Positions 47,406-58,928 of a DNA stretch of 64,000 nucleotides are shown here, in pieces (the stretch's first letter is position 1; the number at the start of each line of letters is the position of its first letter). The DNA is from Ischnura elegans (taxonomy: Eukaryota > Arthropoda > Insecta > Odonata > Coenagrionidae). The stretch covers positions 78,884,866 to 78,948,865 of the forward strand of contig NC_060252.1 of assembly GCF_921293095.1 (NCBI RefSeq), read 5' to 3'. The notes beneath the pieces are model-generated. The model saw only the letters and a list, made by a program, of their open reading frames with translations, ran no database searches and had not been told where the DNA came from. The position numbers and the translations under genes are program-made.

Positions 47406-48304
47406 CTCCGCCAACCACTGCGGCAGAAGAATGCCGCCGCTGCAAATCGGCAGGAGCCGATTGCCGACGATCTTTCCAGTCTGCCTCCTATTTTCCAGGC
47501 ACTTACAACAACGGCCGCACTGCTGCAGACCCAGCTGCAAGCCTTCACTGCTGTCATGAGCCGCTTTCTAACCCGTAATGGCGATTAAACCTGGGAATAG
47601 AAGATCTGTCGTCCTGGCCACCTGGAACGTGAGTGGAGGTCTCCACAGGAAGATCCCGGAACTGCTTAACTTCTCAAAAACATCGAGAACAGCAATTCTT
47701 TGCCTACAAGAGACGCACCTTCAGAGCAATTCAACCCTCAACATCCCTGTATGGCAGCTCTACAGGGACGACAGAGAAGGCCGCAAAGGAGGAGGAACTG
47801 CGATAGCCGTTTCAACGAACATCATCTCAAGACGCCGGACGCTGCCTGCCATGCAGACTTTAGAAGCTACTGCCGTAGAAGTTGAGACGAGCTTGGGCAT
47901 AATACGAGTTGTTTCGGCATACCTGGCGCCTAAACGTTTCCATGCTGCTGATTTCGACCACATCTTCTCTTCGCCACATCCGGTCATCATTCTGGGGGAC
48001 CTGAATGCCAAGCACGAAGAATGGCTTTCCCGAGTGCGGAATCTGCGGGGAGATGCCCAGTACAACTGGGCTACCAGGGCAGCGGTGAAGACGGCGGGAC
48101 CGCATGCACCAACTCGGCTCCACTGGAACGGCAATGAAGATGTGCTCGACATTGCACTCCACAAAAATCTGCGATGCTCACTGGCCCTGACTACTTCCAT
48201 CACCCTGGACAGCGACCACTATCTAGTGTGTGCATACCTGGGCTGCCAACCCATCCTTGCACCGCCGAAGGAAGTCCGCAACTGGCGTAAGGCGCAACTC
48301 CGTA
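47406..48304 (+). mobile_element. Jockey-group LINE fragment: end of ORF1 and ORF2 endonuclease
   Basis: The end of ORF1 (LQTQLQAFTAVMSRFL) overlaps the start of ORF2 at 47578, an arrangement common in Jockey-like LINEs. ORF2 reads through a complete APE-type endonuclease: TWNVSGGL, ILCLQETHL, GGGTAIAV, VSAYLAP, LGDLNAKH and LDSDHYLV, with the N, E, D/N and SDH active-site motifs intact. Reverse transcriptase is absent because LINE homology stops at 48304. Codon use and the unbroken frame suggest this part is young. Confidence 0.8.
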
Positions 48305-48719
48305 ACGGAGTAAGTGTAGTTTGTGTGTGTGTTTCCTTAACTTAAGCAACCTTAGCGAGGTCCCCCAAAACCCTCGCGAATGTTTCTACACTGTTGATCG
48401 TGTGTTAGTGAAGGGTTTCCGGTTGAGAGGCTGGGGTTGGTCACTGCTGCGAATTTTCCCGTTCCAGCATACCACACAGTCTTTTGTTTATACCTGTGAC
48501 GAGGTCCCTTGTTACGGCCATTGGAGTGTTTCTTTCCCCATTTGACTATTGAGCAAGTTGATAATTGTAAATTTTTAGGAATCTCTCTTGAATATAAAAT
48601 ATCTTAGGATGATCATAAAATATACAGCAGCAGCAAACTAAGTTGTACCCGGTAGTTGCTGAGGCAGCTTAGTTCCACAGTGGAAAGAAAAACTTAGCTA
48701 AACCCACATTACAGTGACT
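48305..48719. other. No gene recognised
   Basis: The frame runs on briefly to 48345 through a GT-rich patch. No family resemblance is seen. The palindrome ACTCCGTAACGGAGT straddles the left edge at 48298-48312. Confidence 0.4.
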
Positions 48720-49728
48720 TTTACCCTCATGTTTTACCTGAAAGGGAATCTACTGTGACTTTAGTGACTACTGTCTCAAATTTGACCGCATTACCATAGG
48801 GTCCATACTGAAGAACATGAGGTGAGCAGAATTGTAGGACTGTCCACCAGAGTGCCGAGCATCCTGACTCAGAATGCTGCCTTTTTAGGGGTTAAAGAAG
48901 CATTTCCGTGTAACAATTGCGGAATAAAGGGGCATCGGAAGATTCAGTGCTGCAGACCAGGAGGTAGAACCTATTGCAGAGCAGTACGAAGAGGTCGTAT
49001 ATTCAAAACTTACAAGGGCCGAGGATCAACAGGACAACACCTGCAAGAAGGTTGTGTCAATCGGGGACATCAAGGAGGCTGGGGCAGCAGCTAATGGATG
49101 CCGTAAAGGCAGTTACAATCGCGGACGTGGACACTGTCAGGCAATGCCAGCAACAGCCAAGTATCAGGGAGAAACTGTCAGTTTTACCTCTGGGGGAAAC
49201 TCTGGACCAGTGGCTTATAGTTTTATAACCGATGTAGGAGATGGAATTGAAACTATTGAGCATGAAACTTTGAGTAATAGTAAAATTGTTGTCAGTTCTA
49301 AAGCTTACAGCTCCCTAATGGAGTCAGATGTTGTCTGAATGAAACACAAGTACTGTATGGTAGGGGAGGGTGGGGCACAGCGAAACATGGGGCAGGGTGA
49401 AACAATTCAAATTTCCCTCCTCCTGACAATTCTATGAATTAGTGCTCTCTGTGTTATATTAAGGAACTAACACCACAACAGCTGCTGCAGTCTCATGGCT
49501 TGTGCTCTTCTAGTCTCCTGTTGATGGATCAAAACCTATTTTAAGGTGAGAAAAGTAAATAATTCCAAAGAATTATTTCACACTGACAAACTTTTCCTTT
49601 TCATGGGAAATCTTAACTTATCATTGTATTTACTGTTACCATTTCTTAAGTTTTGGAGACCACCAAACATATTTCTATATCTTCATTTGTTTTCATGCAG
49701 TAAGTTTATTTATTCAAGATGGCCTGGT

Positions 49729-49786
49729 GGGGCACACTGAAACAAGATAAATGGGGCACAGTGAAACATGTTTCACTGTGCCCCAT
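49729..49786. repeat. Left internal pogo motif array with 36-bp palindrome
   Basis: A copy of the terminal motif at 49729-49743 is followed by a perfect palindrome at 49751-49786 made of two motifs head to head (arms of 18 bp, ATGGGGCACAGTGAAACA). Likely transposase binding sites. Confidence 0.9.
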
Positions 49787-49897
49787 GTCTCATTTAGGAA
49801 GAACTATTTGACTTGAAATATGCAGTGTGGATTACTATAGTAATTATTATTGTTATTCTGATGGAATTTCATTATTTTCAGAATAAAGATTCCAAAA

Positions 49898-52002
49898 ATG
49901 AGGAATAGAATAAGAAAGAGCCATATTGGATCCTTCACAGATGGTGAAATGCGCGCTGCAGTTCATCTTGTTCTGCATGAAAACTATTCAATCAGGAAAG
50001 CAGCCAAAGAATGTAATGTCAATTATGTAACACTCAGTCGGTATGTTTATTTGTTTTTTGCATGTGAACATCTTGTAACATTGAAAGTTTTCTGAAAATT
50101 TTTTTAAATTTCAAATAAACAGTAAACGTAAACTGACATTCAAATTTTCCAAATAATAATTTTGAAAAGATTCTTTTCAGGTATGTGAGTAAGCAAAAAA
50201 AGGCTAGTGATGAAGGGACTGGTGAACATGTTCGCATGACACCAAAATATCAATCCAGATTGATTTTTACAGCTGAACAAGAAAAGTGCTTGGCTGACTA
50301 TTTGATAACATGCTCAAAACTCTGTTATGGTCAGTCGACTCGTAACACTCGAGAGCTAGCTTATGAAATGGCAGTGGTGAACTCTATACAAGTGCCAAAA
50401 AACTGGCATGATGACTCTGCTGCAGGTTTAGACTGGCTACGATTGTTCTTGAAGCGAAATCCAAATTTAAGCATTCGGCAGCCTGAAAACTGTTCTCTTT
50501 CTCGTTGCACATCATTTAATGCACACACAGTGAAAACATTTTTTGACAATCTTGGTGCAGCCTTAAGACGTTCAGAATGTTTTGGTGATGGTTCCAGAAT
50601 ATGGAATCTAGATGAAACTGGTACCTCAACAGTCGTAAATAAGTCTGCCAAGGTGATTGCAGAAAAGGGATCCAAAGGGGTAAATAATGTAACAGCAGGT
50701 GAAAGGGGAACTCTAGTTACTACATGCTGTTTTGTGAGTGCATCCGGAAACACCATACCCCCTGCATTTGTTTTCCCAAGGGTCAAGTTCAGTGATCATA
50801 TGTTGATCAATGCCCCTCCTGGCTCTCTTGGACTGACATCGAAAAGTGGTTGGATGACAGCAGAAATATTTCCTGAAGTTATTAAGCACTTCATCAAACA
50901 TACAAAAACAAGTAAAGAAGACCCTACACTGCTAATAATGGATAATCACCAAAGCCATATTAGTATACAAGTAATAGATTTGGCAAAAGAGTATGGCATA
51001 ATGATTGTGACTCTTCCACCTCATTGCAGTGCCAAATTACAGCCCTTGGATGTTTCCTGTTATGCTCCATTTAAGACCTATTATGCCGCAGCAGTTGATT
51101 CCTGGAACAAAAGCAATCCAGGTAAAGCTCTTTCCATCTACCATATTGCAGGATGCGTCAATTTTGCCCATCAAAAGGCTATGACTCCAGCTACTATTAT
51201 TAATGGATTCAAAAAAACTGGAATATATCCATATAATAGGCACATTTTCACCGAGGCAGATTTCTTGAGTAGTTCTGTAACAGACCAGCCTTCTCCTGAA
51301 ACTGAAGAGTGTGACTTATTGAGCCAAGAATTAAGAGCAACTGCAAGTACTTCCAGTTTAAACAATGGTCAAGGTGAAGATAAAAGAACTTTTCAAAGTC
51401 CTGCTCAGTTCAAGGGCTATCCTAAAGCCGCTCCAAGGAAAAATTCAACCAGGAAAAGAGAACCAGGCAAAAGTATGATCATAACAGACACACCAGAAAA
51501 AATCCGTATGATGGAAAAGAAAAATACAGCTATAGGAAAAAAAACTTCTGAGGCAACTAAATCATGCAGAAGTTTATTTAATGCCAATGTTGCCATTGAT
51601 AACTGTGAGGGGCCCCATCAAAATTCAGACACCACGTCAGAGGGAGGACTTTCAAACCCCTTGGAAGGTAATGAGGATATTTTAGAAGGTTTTGGAAATA
51701 AAGTAGGTACAGTAAAAGTTGGTGATTATGTTTTGATTGAGTTTTCATCGAAGAAAAAATTCTACTATGTAGGTAGAATAATTAAAGAAGCAAGAAAACA
51801 CAATGGCGCTGAAGTTACATATTTACGAAAAAGTTCCAAAGTGCCAAATTCATTTTTTTTCCCACATATTGAAGATATAGCATCTGTCAGCATGAAAGAC
51901 ATTAAATTAGTTTTACCACCTCCTTCTTATCGCAAAGGAACTGCAAGAATGAAAAGGTTTATTTCATTTAAAATTTCATTTGCCAATTTAGATGTTCGTT
52001 AA
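49898..52002 (+). CDS. pogo/Tigger-like transposase, 654 aa, intact
   Basis: Model join(49898..50040, 50181..52002): a GTATGT donor and a TTTTCAG acceptor keep the arginine codon of LSRYVSK in frame. Residues 12-50 form a psq-type helix-turn-helix (SIRKAAKECNVNYVTLSRYV), and a second CENPB-like helix-turn-helix follows to about residue 150. The DDE_1 core shows NLDETG (D192), LLIMDNHQSH (D302) and CSAKLQPLDVS (D338), a DD35D spacing fitting the pogo group. A variable linker leads to a C-terminal module from about residue 555 (VKVGDYVLIEFSSKKKFYYV), which is conserved in related insect proteins. The ATG at 49898 follows an acceptor-like ATTTTCAG at 49874-49881, so a non-coding first exon is possible. 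No break was seen. Confidence 0.9.
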
Positions 52003-52141
52003 GCTTCTAATTATCACTGACTAAGGTGCAGTTTGTTTCATGTTTTTTAATCCATTACTGTATTCATGCATTGTGAGTTTCATTCTAGTGAAAATATTGC
52101 CAAAGGTAAAAATAAATGGTATTATAAAATCTGAAAAAATG

Positions 52142-52212
52142 TGTTTCACTGTGCCCCATAAGTAAAAAAGGCCCTGTTTCACTGTGCCCCACACATGGGG
52201 CACAGTGAAACA
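52142..52212. repeat. Right internal pogo motif array
   Basis: Three copies of the terminal motif: TGTTTCACTGTGCCCCAT at 52142-52159, another in the same orientation at 52175-52191, and an inverse copy at 52196-52212. The last two form a hairpin with 17-bp arms and a 4-base spacer. This mirrors the left array. Confidence 0.9.
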
Positions 52213-52441
52213 ATTGACATATCACTACAAAAATTGATGTAAATCCATTGCTTTTTTAAATAATTCCATTTTTTAAAGTAGGAATAGTGAAGAAAATGAC
52301 AAGCACCATTTATATATTTTCATTGTTATTTTATTTTCAAAAGCAATGTTTTTATAGGCAAAATAATAATTTTTGTTTCACTGTGCCCCACCCTCCCCTA
52401 CATTGATTCTGGCACATTGGATCTTATGGTGCAGGGAGGAG

Positions 52442-52738
52442 TGCCAATATTAAATAGAAAAATATTTAAGTTCTGGTAATGATTAAAACTGGTCAGAAGG
52501 AATCATATTTGAAAGCTTTTGAAGTTGGAGATGTTGGAGCAGTGCCGAAGTTGGGAGGTGAAAGGAGCATAATTCACCTTAAGAATGTTCTGCCAATATT
52601 ATATAGAAAAATATTTAAGTTCTGGTAATGATTAAAATTGGTCAGAAGGAATCATATTTGAAAGCTTTTGAAGTTGGAGATGTTGGAGCAGTGCAGAAGT
52701 TGGGGGTGAAAGGAGCATAATTCATCTTAAGAATGTTC
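52442..52738. repeat. Tandem duplication, about 149-bp unit
   Basis: The block 52442-52590 is repeated at 52591-52738 with a handful of substitutions and a one-base length change. It lies in Copia-derived sequence to the right of the pogo element. Confidence 0.9.
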
Positions 52739-53641
52739 TTATTGAGAAAAATCTGAATAACAATTTGATGTTTCTCCTTCATCTGTCTCCTGCAAAATTG
52801 TAAGGGCAGGGTTTTCCGACCACTTTGGCCTTCAAGTGAGTTTATTTTACGAATACGTACTGTGTTAAACCCATGCCAATCATGACATATTTTGAAGCTT
52901 GTTTTCCTCTCAAAAGGTTCAAGACTAGAAATTTCCATGAAAGTTTTAAACTTGACTCTCCAAAACTTTGAATGTTGTCTGAGAACCTCTGCTGTCTTCA
53001 CTACCTAAGCAAATTCACATATACATCCCTTCATAGTCATTATAATACTACCGTCAAGGATTTTAAGAACTGGCATGCTTAGTGAAGACGTTGATAGATT
53101 TTTAGAACTGATCTGCATGAATCTACTTTTGTCTAAAATTGTTCTATTCATTCGTTCAGGTACACCATTGTTATCAGGTGTTCAGGGAATGGTTAATTCA
53201 AAATGAATTCCTTTTTCATGGTAGAATGCTCCAATAGAATTATGTTGAGAGGGAATTCAAGTGAATACTCTGGCAGGAAATGAACAGAAGGACTTACATA
53301 ATGGCAATGAGAAGTCACTCAGTAGTTGCCCTAGTCGAGGATCTCAGAGTGTGGTCGATAAGCAGGCTCCAAAGAGACCAAGTACAATTGTTGACAACGG
53401 TCCTCCCGTAGTTCTAACCCACTCTGGTAGAAGGGTTAACAAACCAGTCAGGTTTTGTGCATAAGTTTAATTTCATGTTGATGCAAATTTTATTAGTGAA
53501 ACTGATGATTATTTTCCATATTTCAATGTATTGTTCATGCCATAAAAATAATTAGTGAAAAGGTTGTTCATGTCACATAAGACTGATTATTTGTATGACA
53601 TAACGTGTCCTAATTTCTCATAATATTTGTGAAAGGGGAGA

Positions 53642-53839
53642 TGTTAAGTAGTTGTGTATTTAAATATGGTGGACCAGAAGGAATGCCGGGGAGGACCACC
53701 AAACAGAGAATGCCAAGATGGCGGAGTTGTGGCAAGGCTATGTATTTTGCAAGCTGTATCATTTAACAGTGAATACAAATACAATTACTGTTCCTGAAAT
53801 GGTACACCTTATCACTTTAACTCTGTTGCGGTCATAACA
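53642..53839 (+). repeat. Copia-type LTR, about 198 bp
   Basis: It starts TGTTAAGTAG directly after a purine tract (GTGAAAGGGGAGA) and ends ATAACA. The tract identifies it as a 3' LTR. No second LTR was found to date it by. Confidence 0.6.
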
Positions 53840-54089
53840 GGTACAAAGCTAGGCTGGTGATAAAAGGTTGCGCTCAAAGGAAATGAATGCATAGATTTCA
53901 ATGAAACACATGCTCCAATGCAAGGTTATCCACTTTCAGGGATCTGTTGAGTATTGTATGTAAAGAAAATATAATTTTTCATCAAATCCATGTAAAGAAT
54001 GCATTTCTCAATGGCATCCTTAAGTAAGAAGTATATATGTGGTTACCAGAATGGTTGAATGTTCAATCAAGTCATTATCCTACCAACCC

Positions 54090-54162
54090 TACCCTTTTAG
54101 TCGCCTCTTACGACAAGCAGGGATACTGCGGGAGTATTCTTCAAACCCCTACCCGCAGGATT
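54090..54162 (+). repeat. Conserved SINE-like domain
   Basis: TAGTCGCCTCTTACGACAAG and the following ATACTGCGGGAGTATTCTTC recall a short block I remember as widely repeated in animal genomes, often in SINE or LINE tails. A diverged relative of its right part lies at about 55040-55110. The exact family is not identified. Confidence 0.45.
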
Positions 54163-54524
54163 TTCATTGCTAAGCAGGAAATGGAAGAGAGTAGTCCTAA
54201 GATCATTTTCATTGACCTTTTCATGTCGGAGCTGCAAGGAGGGAAATTTATCCACAGTATGAGTCCCTTGAAAATTTTCTGTCCCCTATATGAAGCTCTC
54301 TCGCATCCATGGAAGGCAGAGGTGTGCACCTGTCCCATGGTAGGGACCCAACTCAGCGGGATGCTGTACCCTTTCCTTGGCCACTGTCCCAGACCCTAGA
54401 TGGACAAAAAGACTCCTTCACAGCACAAGTCCATGGTCAACTGAATGAAATAGCCTTGTTTAATATAAACAAATACATATAAAAAATAACAAAAATAAAA
54501 TCCCTTAAGGACCCAGTTGTCCTT

Positions 54525-54835
54525 ATGACTGCAGGAGTTTATAAAATCCCTAGTGAATGAGGTGATGTCTTCATGGGAGATACTGGGCGAACCATCTCTA
54601 CTCGACTCAGATAACACCAAAGACATTTCCGACTTGGTCAACCGGAAAAATCAGCTATTGTCAAGCACAGCCTGAGCAAAGACCATAAAAATAAGGTGGG
54701 ATGACTACAATTTTAGCCAACCAATTTAGGGATCAATTAACTAAAGAGGCTATAGATACTAAACTCAGAGAAAATGTAAACAGAGTTACTGGATATTCGA
54801 TCAGCAGCTCTTGGAATAAAACTTTGAAAATAATA
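54525..54835 (+). mobile_element. Penelope-like element fragment, GIY-YIG and C-terminal tail
   Basis: Translation reads GVYKIPSE, then DVFMGDTGRTISTRLR (GIY-YIG core), LGQPEKSAIVKHSL and the tail NRVTGYSISSSW, all typical of the C-terminus of Penelope proteins. A stop within the GIY-YIG motif and a lost cysteine show decay. It belongs to a different lineage from the copy at 47 kb. Confidence 0.7.
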
Positions 54836-57800
54836 TATGATCACCAAAGCAAAGTCTTCACTGAGACACGGTCCTCTGCCACAATAATTGGGACTCTACC
54901 AATCCTGCCTCTCCTGATGCCGAGCACAAACAGTCACTTCAAATTTTTAATTAGCAGCTTTGAGAATGGGAGACGAGAAGAAACCTGGAACATAGGCACT
55001 CTTAGCTTTTCTTACCTGTGCAGAAACCCGAGAAAAGTTTATGCACCCTACCAGCAGGATTTTCATTACTATGAAGCAAATGGACGAGAATAACCCTAAA
55101 AATCATTTCCATAATAATGAAAGCCCTTAGGAGCTGATTTATTCTTGTGGCTGACAGTCAGACTGAAACCCAGTTACTACTCCCGAAAATGCCAAAAATG
55201 CTGATGATAAAAATTCACAAATTTCACATGAGTTCAGGGAAGGGAACTATTGAAGGTGATGGTCAGGGCAAGAAAATAAATATGTACTCAAAAGCAGCAC
55301 CTAAATCTTCAACATTTCAAACTCGACACAGCAACTGTTCAGGTAAGTGTGAAAAAAATGAAAAGTTTAAACAGCATTATCTAGAAAATTTTCTGGGCAA
55401 GACTGATATTACAGTAAACTCCTCCTAATTAATTATAATAAAAAACACGTGCATATAATTTTCAACATTAATTGGCATTGAAGACCTGAAGACAAAATTC
55501 ACAAATAGATAACAAAATTTATACACATCTAGTTTCAAAAAAATAGGACCATGATTCCCATTTTTAGGTATGCTCGAGGAGAGAACAATGAGGTTCTAAG
55601 AAAAATTATCATTTTCACATTATTGAAAATACTTCCATTCTTTTATAAGGGAATCATCAACATGTAAATCCATGTGAAAATTCTTACATATCCATTACAT
55701 CAAAGCAGAAAGTTGTACAGGCTTTTAATGAGGCCTTTTCAGCAAATACTGCCACTAAGAATATCTTCTGATGCATACACTTTCCTGAATCATTCCAGGT
55801 ATGAACTAAAGCTTGCCTATCAAATGATCAGGCAAGCTACATTTGATTATTTTTAAAGTATTATCTATTCAGTAGCCACTGAGGTAAAATTTCACACATT
55901 TTTGATACCATAACTGTATCCACATTACATGATGTTCTATCAAAAAGGAGAATACAATCAGGGTGCATGGAATCATTTGTAAAACCATTCACACACATAT
56001 TTTGTTCAGGCCAGTGTCAATTGAAGGCCCCGCGTGCATTGTCCACCCTGAATTCACTGCTTCAGAGCTGGCACATGCATTCTTGAGTGTTATATGCCAT
56101 TGAAAAAAATGGCAGTGTTTCCTATTTTTAAATAGTTGAAAACTGGCAGGGAAGCAGGAGGTATTTCATTATGTGCAAATAAGCTAAGCATTGGAATGGC
56201 ATGCATGTTTTTTACAACAGCATATGCATTATCACCTTGACACCAAGGACACAGCCAGTAAAAGGGTCAGGGGGACATGAGTTCAAATTGCCACCCCAAT
56301 TTTTGGGAGATTGAGTCGTGAGAGTATCCACACTAAGTGGACCCTCTTTCACAGAATAGTTTTACTGGCTATGGCCTTAATTCAGATCAACACATACATA
56401 CATACAGTAAAAAAGGCATCTTAGGAACAAAAATCATCACAGTATAGCATTAAACAGCTAAATTATAAGTAATACACAATTTCCAACGTATAATATGAAT
56501 GAATACACAGATATCCCAGCATTGGTGCTCTACAAAAACCTGATGAAAAGGTTCAAAATCCAATGAGTTTGTGAGACATACATCAATAAGATGCCGCTTA
56601 GAACAGCAGTGCAGTTACACACCATTTAAAGAACAATTTATATAAGTACAATATAATGAGGGAATTGAATGCAGCTTTAAAATATCAAATTACACTTACT
56701 TTCATTGATTAATAATAGACACAATTACAGACGATAGCTAAGACAATGAGCTCCACTGAATATTGCAACTAAACCTTTTCTTTTGTACCATGATTTGAAG
56801 TCAATGGATACATCAAAACCCTACAAGAATAAGTTAGAAAGAATGTCAATGATTGCTCACAACACTAATGTATAGGTAGTTAGCGCATGAAAGTTTAGTT
56901 CACAGAAGTTTGCGCCACACATTGAGATAGTTACACAATGAGTAACATCTTTAAGACCTAAGAACAGTAGGAAATATAAGTATTAAAATATAGTATGTTA
57001 CATTCATAGATGTAGCATGATAAAGTCAACATATCCACTACGACCCAATACTTCAAAGTTGTATCCACCTATACTGGTAAAAGTAAGCCCAATCCGAAAG
57101 TAAATTTTAGTATTTCAAATGATTATTATTATAATAGAGTAAAACTTAAATGCCATGATTAGAATAGGTAATATTCCTCATGAATGAAAAATGTTTGCTA
57201 GTTCTACTGTCTGTTTCAGATGAGATGAAGTGGAATCATATTTCATTCATGATGGAACAGTTCGTTCTACCACATCCTACATCAAAACCAGTTAAAAAAA
57301 ATTCAAATCCTGACATAGCAGCAACTGTACATTCAAAAGAACAGTTATTTTAAGTTAAAATATTAAATTTTGAAGAGAAAACAGTCACCGACAGTAATAA
57401 TACCACCTTCATGTACAGATTAATTGGTCTAAATGTAAGTGCACTCATCACCAAAAAGATATAGCAAACCAAATGATAGAATTCGATAAGAATCTTTCAC
57501 TGCTAAGGACTAACTATTTATGAATATCAAATTATATTTTTTCCATTACCATAATCACCTCCTGTGTATAGAGAGCTATCATTAGCGTAGAAAAATAACA
57601 AGAAAAAGACATTCACATATGCAATGCACCCCATACTCAAACAGTATTTTGCTGAATTTACTGTCACTGAAATGCATGGACTAAATTCACTACAGCATCA
57701 TTCTCAAAGATATATCAATGTTACAAAAGTTAGGCTGGCTATTGAAATTACTAGAAATATCTTTTAGAGACCTCTAACGCTTTTTAAAAATTTCAAAATA

Positions 57801-58653
57801 GAAAAAAACAAAGAATTGTTCTTCACATCCAACAACTGAAATTGCAGATCAAGGTATTGTAATCCTATAACCATTATTCCTACAACAACAATCCTAAATT
57901 TCCACAAACCCATTCCACTAAACACACCTAAATGACATATGAAGAAAAATAATAGTATATGTCATCCTTCCCTTCTTCTAATGATAATAGGCAGACAATT
58001 CCCATGAGTGAAAAAAGTTATCATTTACAACAAATAAAATTTAAGATCAATCAAGAACCAACCAAGGTGAAAGAGAAAGACAGCGATGTAAAGTAAACCC
58101 CCAATTATCCGTGCGCAGATTACCTATTCTAATTACGCATTATGTGTGCATGAGCTGCACCCTTCTTCAATGTCATCCGCATAACAAATAAAATTGGACC
58201 CAAAAACACCATATCATATCATAAAACACTGATCATTGTATTTTAATGGAATGACAAACAAGGCTTATAATTTTCCATTAGAATTGCCTTTGAAAAATGC
58301 AATTACTCTCTTTACTTGCTAACAAGGAATGCTCATAAAATGCAATTACTCTCTTTCCTTGATGACAGGGAATGTTTCAAGTTTACTTGGGTATCTGCTC
58401 CAGTATTGCAGATGACAATGAGCGCTGGGAAAAAATTGTTGATTAATTTTGTAAGACTTCTTCAATAGACAATTGTAAATTGAAAAAAATGCTATCAGCA
58501 ATCTTTAAATTTATTTTTCAAATTGGAAATGTGTAATATTGCTCTAGCATGTGGTTGAATGCAGCCCATGCAAACCGGAGATTTCACCACATTCAAGCAT
58601 GTTTATGCCTTGGTCAGTCAAGGTTGAATGGGAGGGAGGAATGCATGGACATA
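54836..58653. other. AT-rich, no gene recognised
   Basis: Long AT-rich stretch with no convincing frame. One lysine-rich frame at 55147-55428 has no relatives I recognise. It could be intergenic, intronic, or part of a long 3' untranslated region of a minus-strand gene. Confidence 0.5.
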
Positions 58654-58928
58654 CCCAGAGGGGCGAATGAGGGGCCAGGCATAGAAGCCCCCCCTAGAAG
58701 CAAAAGTAAATTTAGTTCAAAACGAAATTTTTGAACAAATTTTCTTTATTTCCAAGAAAAGTGACGTTAGCACAAAACATGTAATTAAAATAAATATATT
58801 TTTTAGAGCAAATAATTTTTTAGGATAAAAACGCACTGCTATAATTTTCCATAAATTTTGTTTCATAACCTTTTCTGTGTTACACCTTGAATGACCACGG
58901 CTTGCCCCCCTCTAGTTTTGATACTGGG
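58654..58928. mobile_element. Candidate MITE with CCCAG ends and TA flanks
   Basis: The left edge reads CATA then CCCAGAGGGGC. The right edge reads GATACTGGG then TATG. The outer CATACCCAG/CTGGGTATG match is inverted, and TA flanks both sides as in Tc1/mariner-type insertions. Further inward CCCCCCCTAGA (left) and GCCCCCCTCTAG (right) are loosely related. AT-rich filler, no coding capacity. Confidence 0.5.

Larger units (their letters stand above)
49363..52398 (+). mobile_element. Complete pogo-like DNA transposon, 3036 bp
   Basis: Inverted terminal repeats of 25 bp (49363-49387 and 52374-52398) start GGGGAGGGTGGGGCACAG and match at 24 of 25 positions. They are flanked by TA on both sides, as required for Tc1/mariner/pogo insertions. 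The motif GGGGCACAGTGAAAC of the terminal repeat is also repeated inside near both ends. One intact two-exon transposase gene fills the element. Together these suggest a recent insertion, possibly of an element still able to move. Confidence 0.92.
48720..54060 (+). mobile_element. Copia LTR retrotransposon fossil 2, hosting a pogo insertion
   Basis: Gag-like sequence with a CNNCGIKGHRKIQC knuckle (48900-48950) and protease-side sequence lie left of the pogo element. The region just after it continues with IDSGT and HLKNVL-like copia sequence. A GRRVNKPVRF linker at about 53425-53460, an LTR at 53642-53839 and reverse-transcriptase-like KARLVIKGCAQ after 53840 complete the visible parts. It is broken, with many breaks, and clearly older than the pogo element within it. 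Confidence 0.65.

Noticed and set aside
56230-56320. tRNA-like GAGTTCAAATTGCCAC as a SINE promoter
   Set aside because: Only a loose B-box is present; there is no A-box at the right distance and no defined ends.
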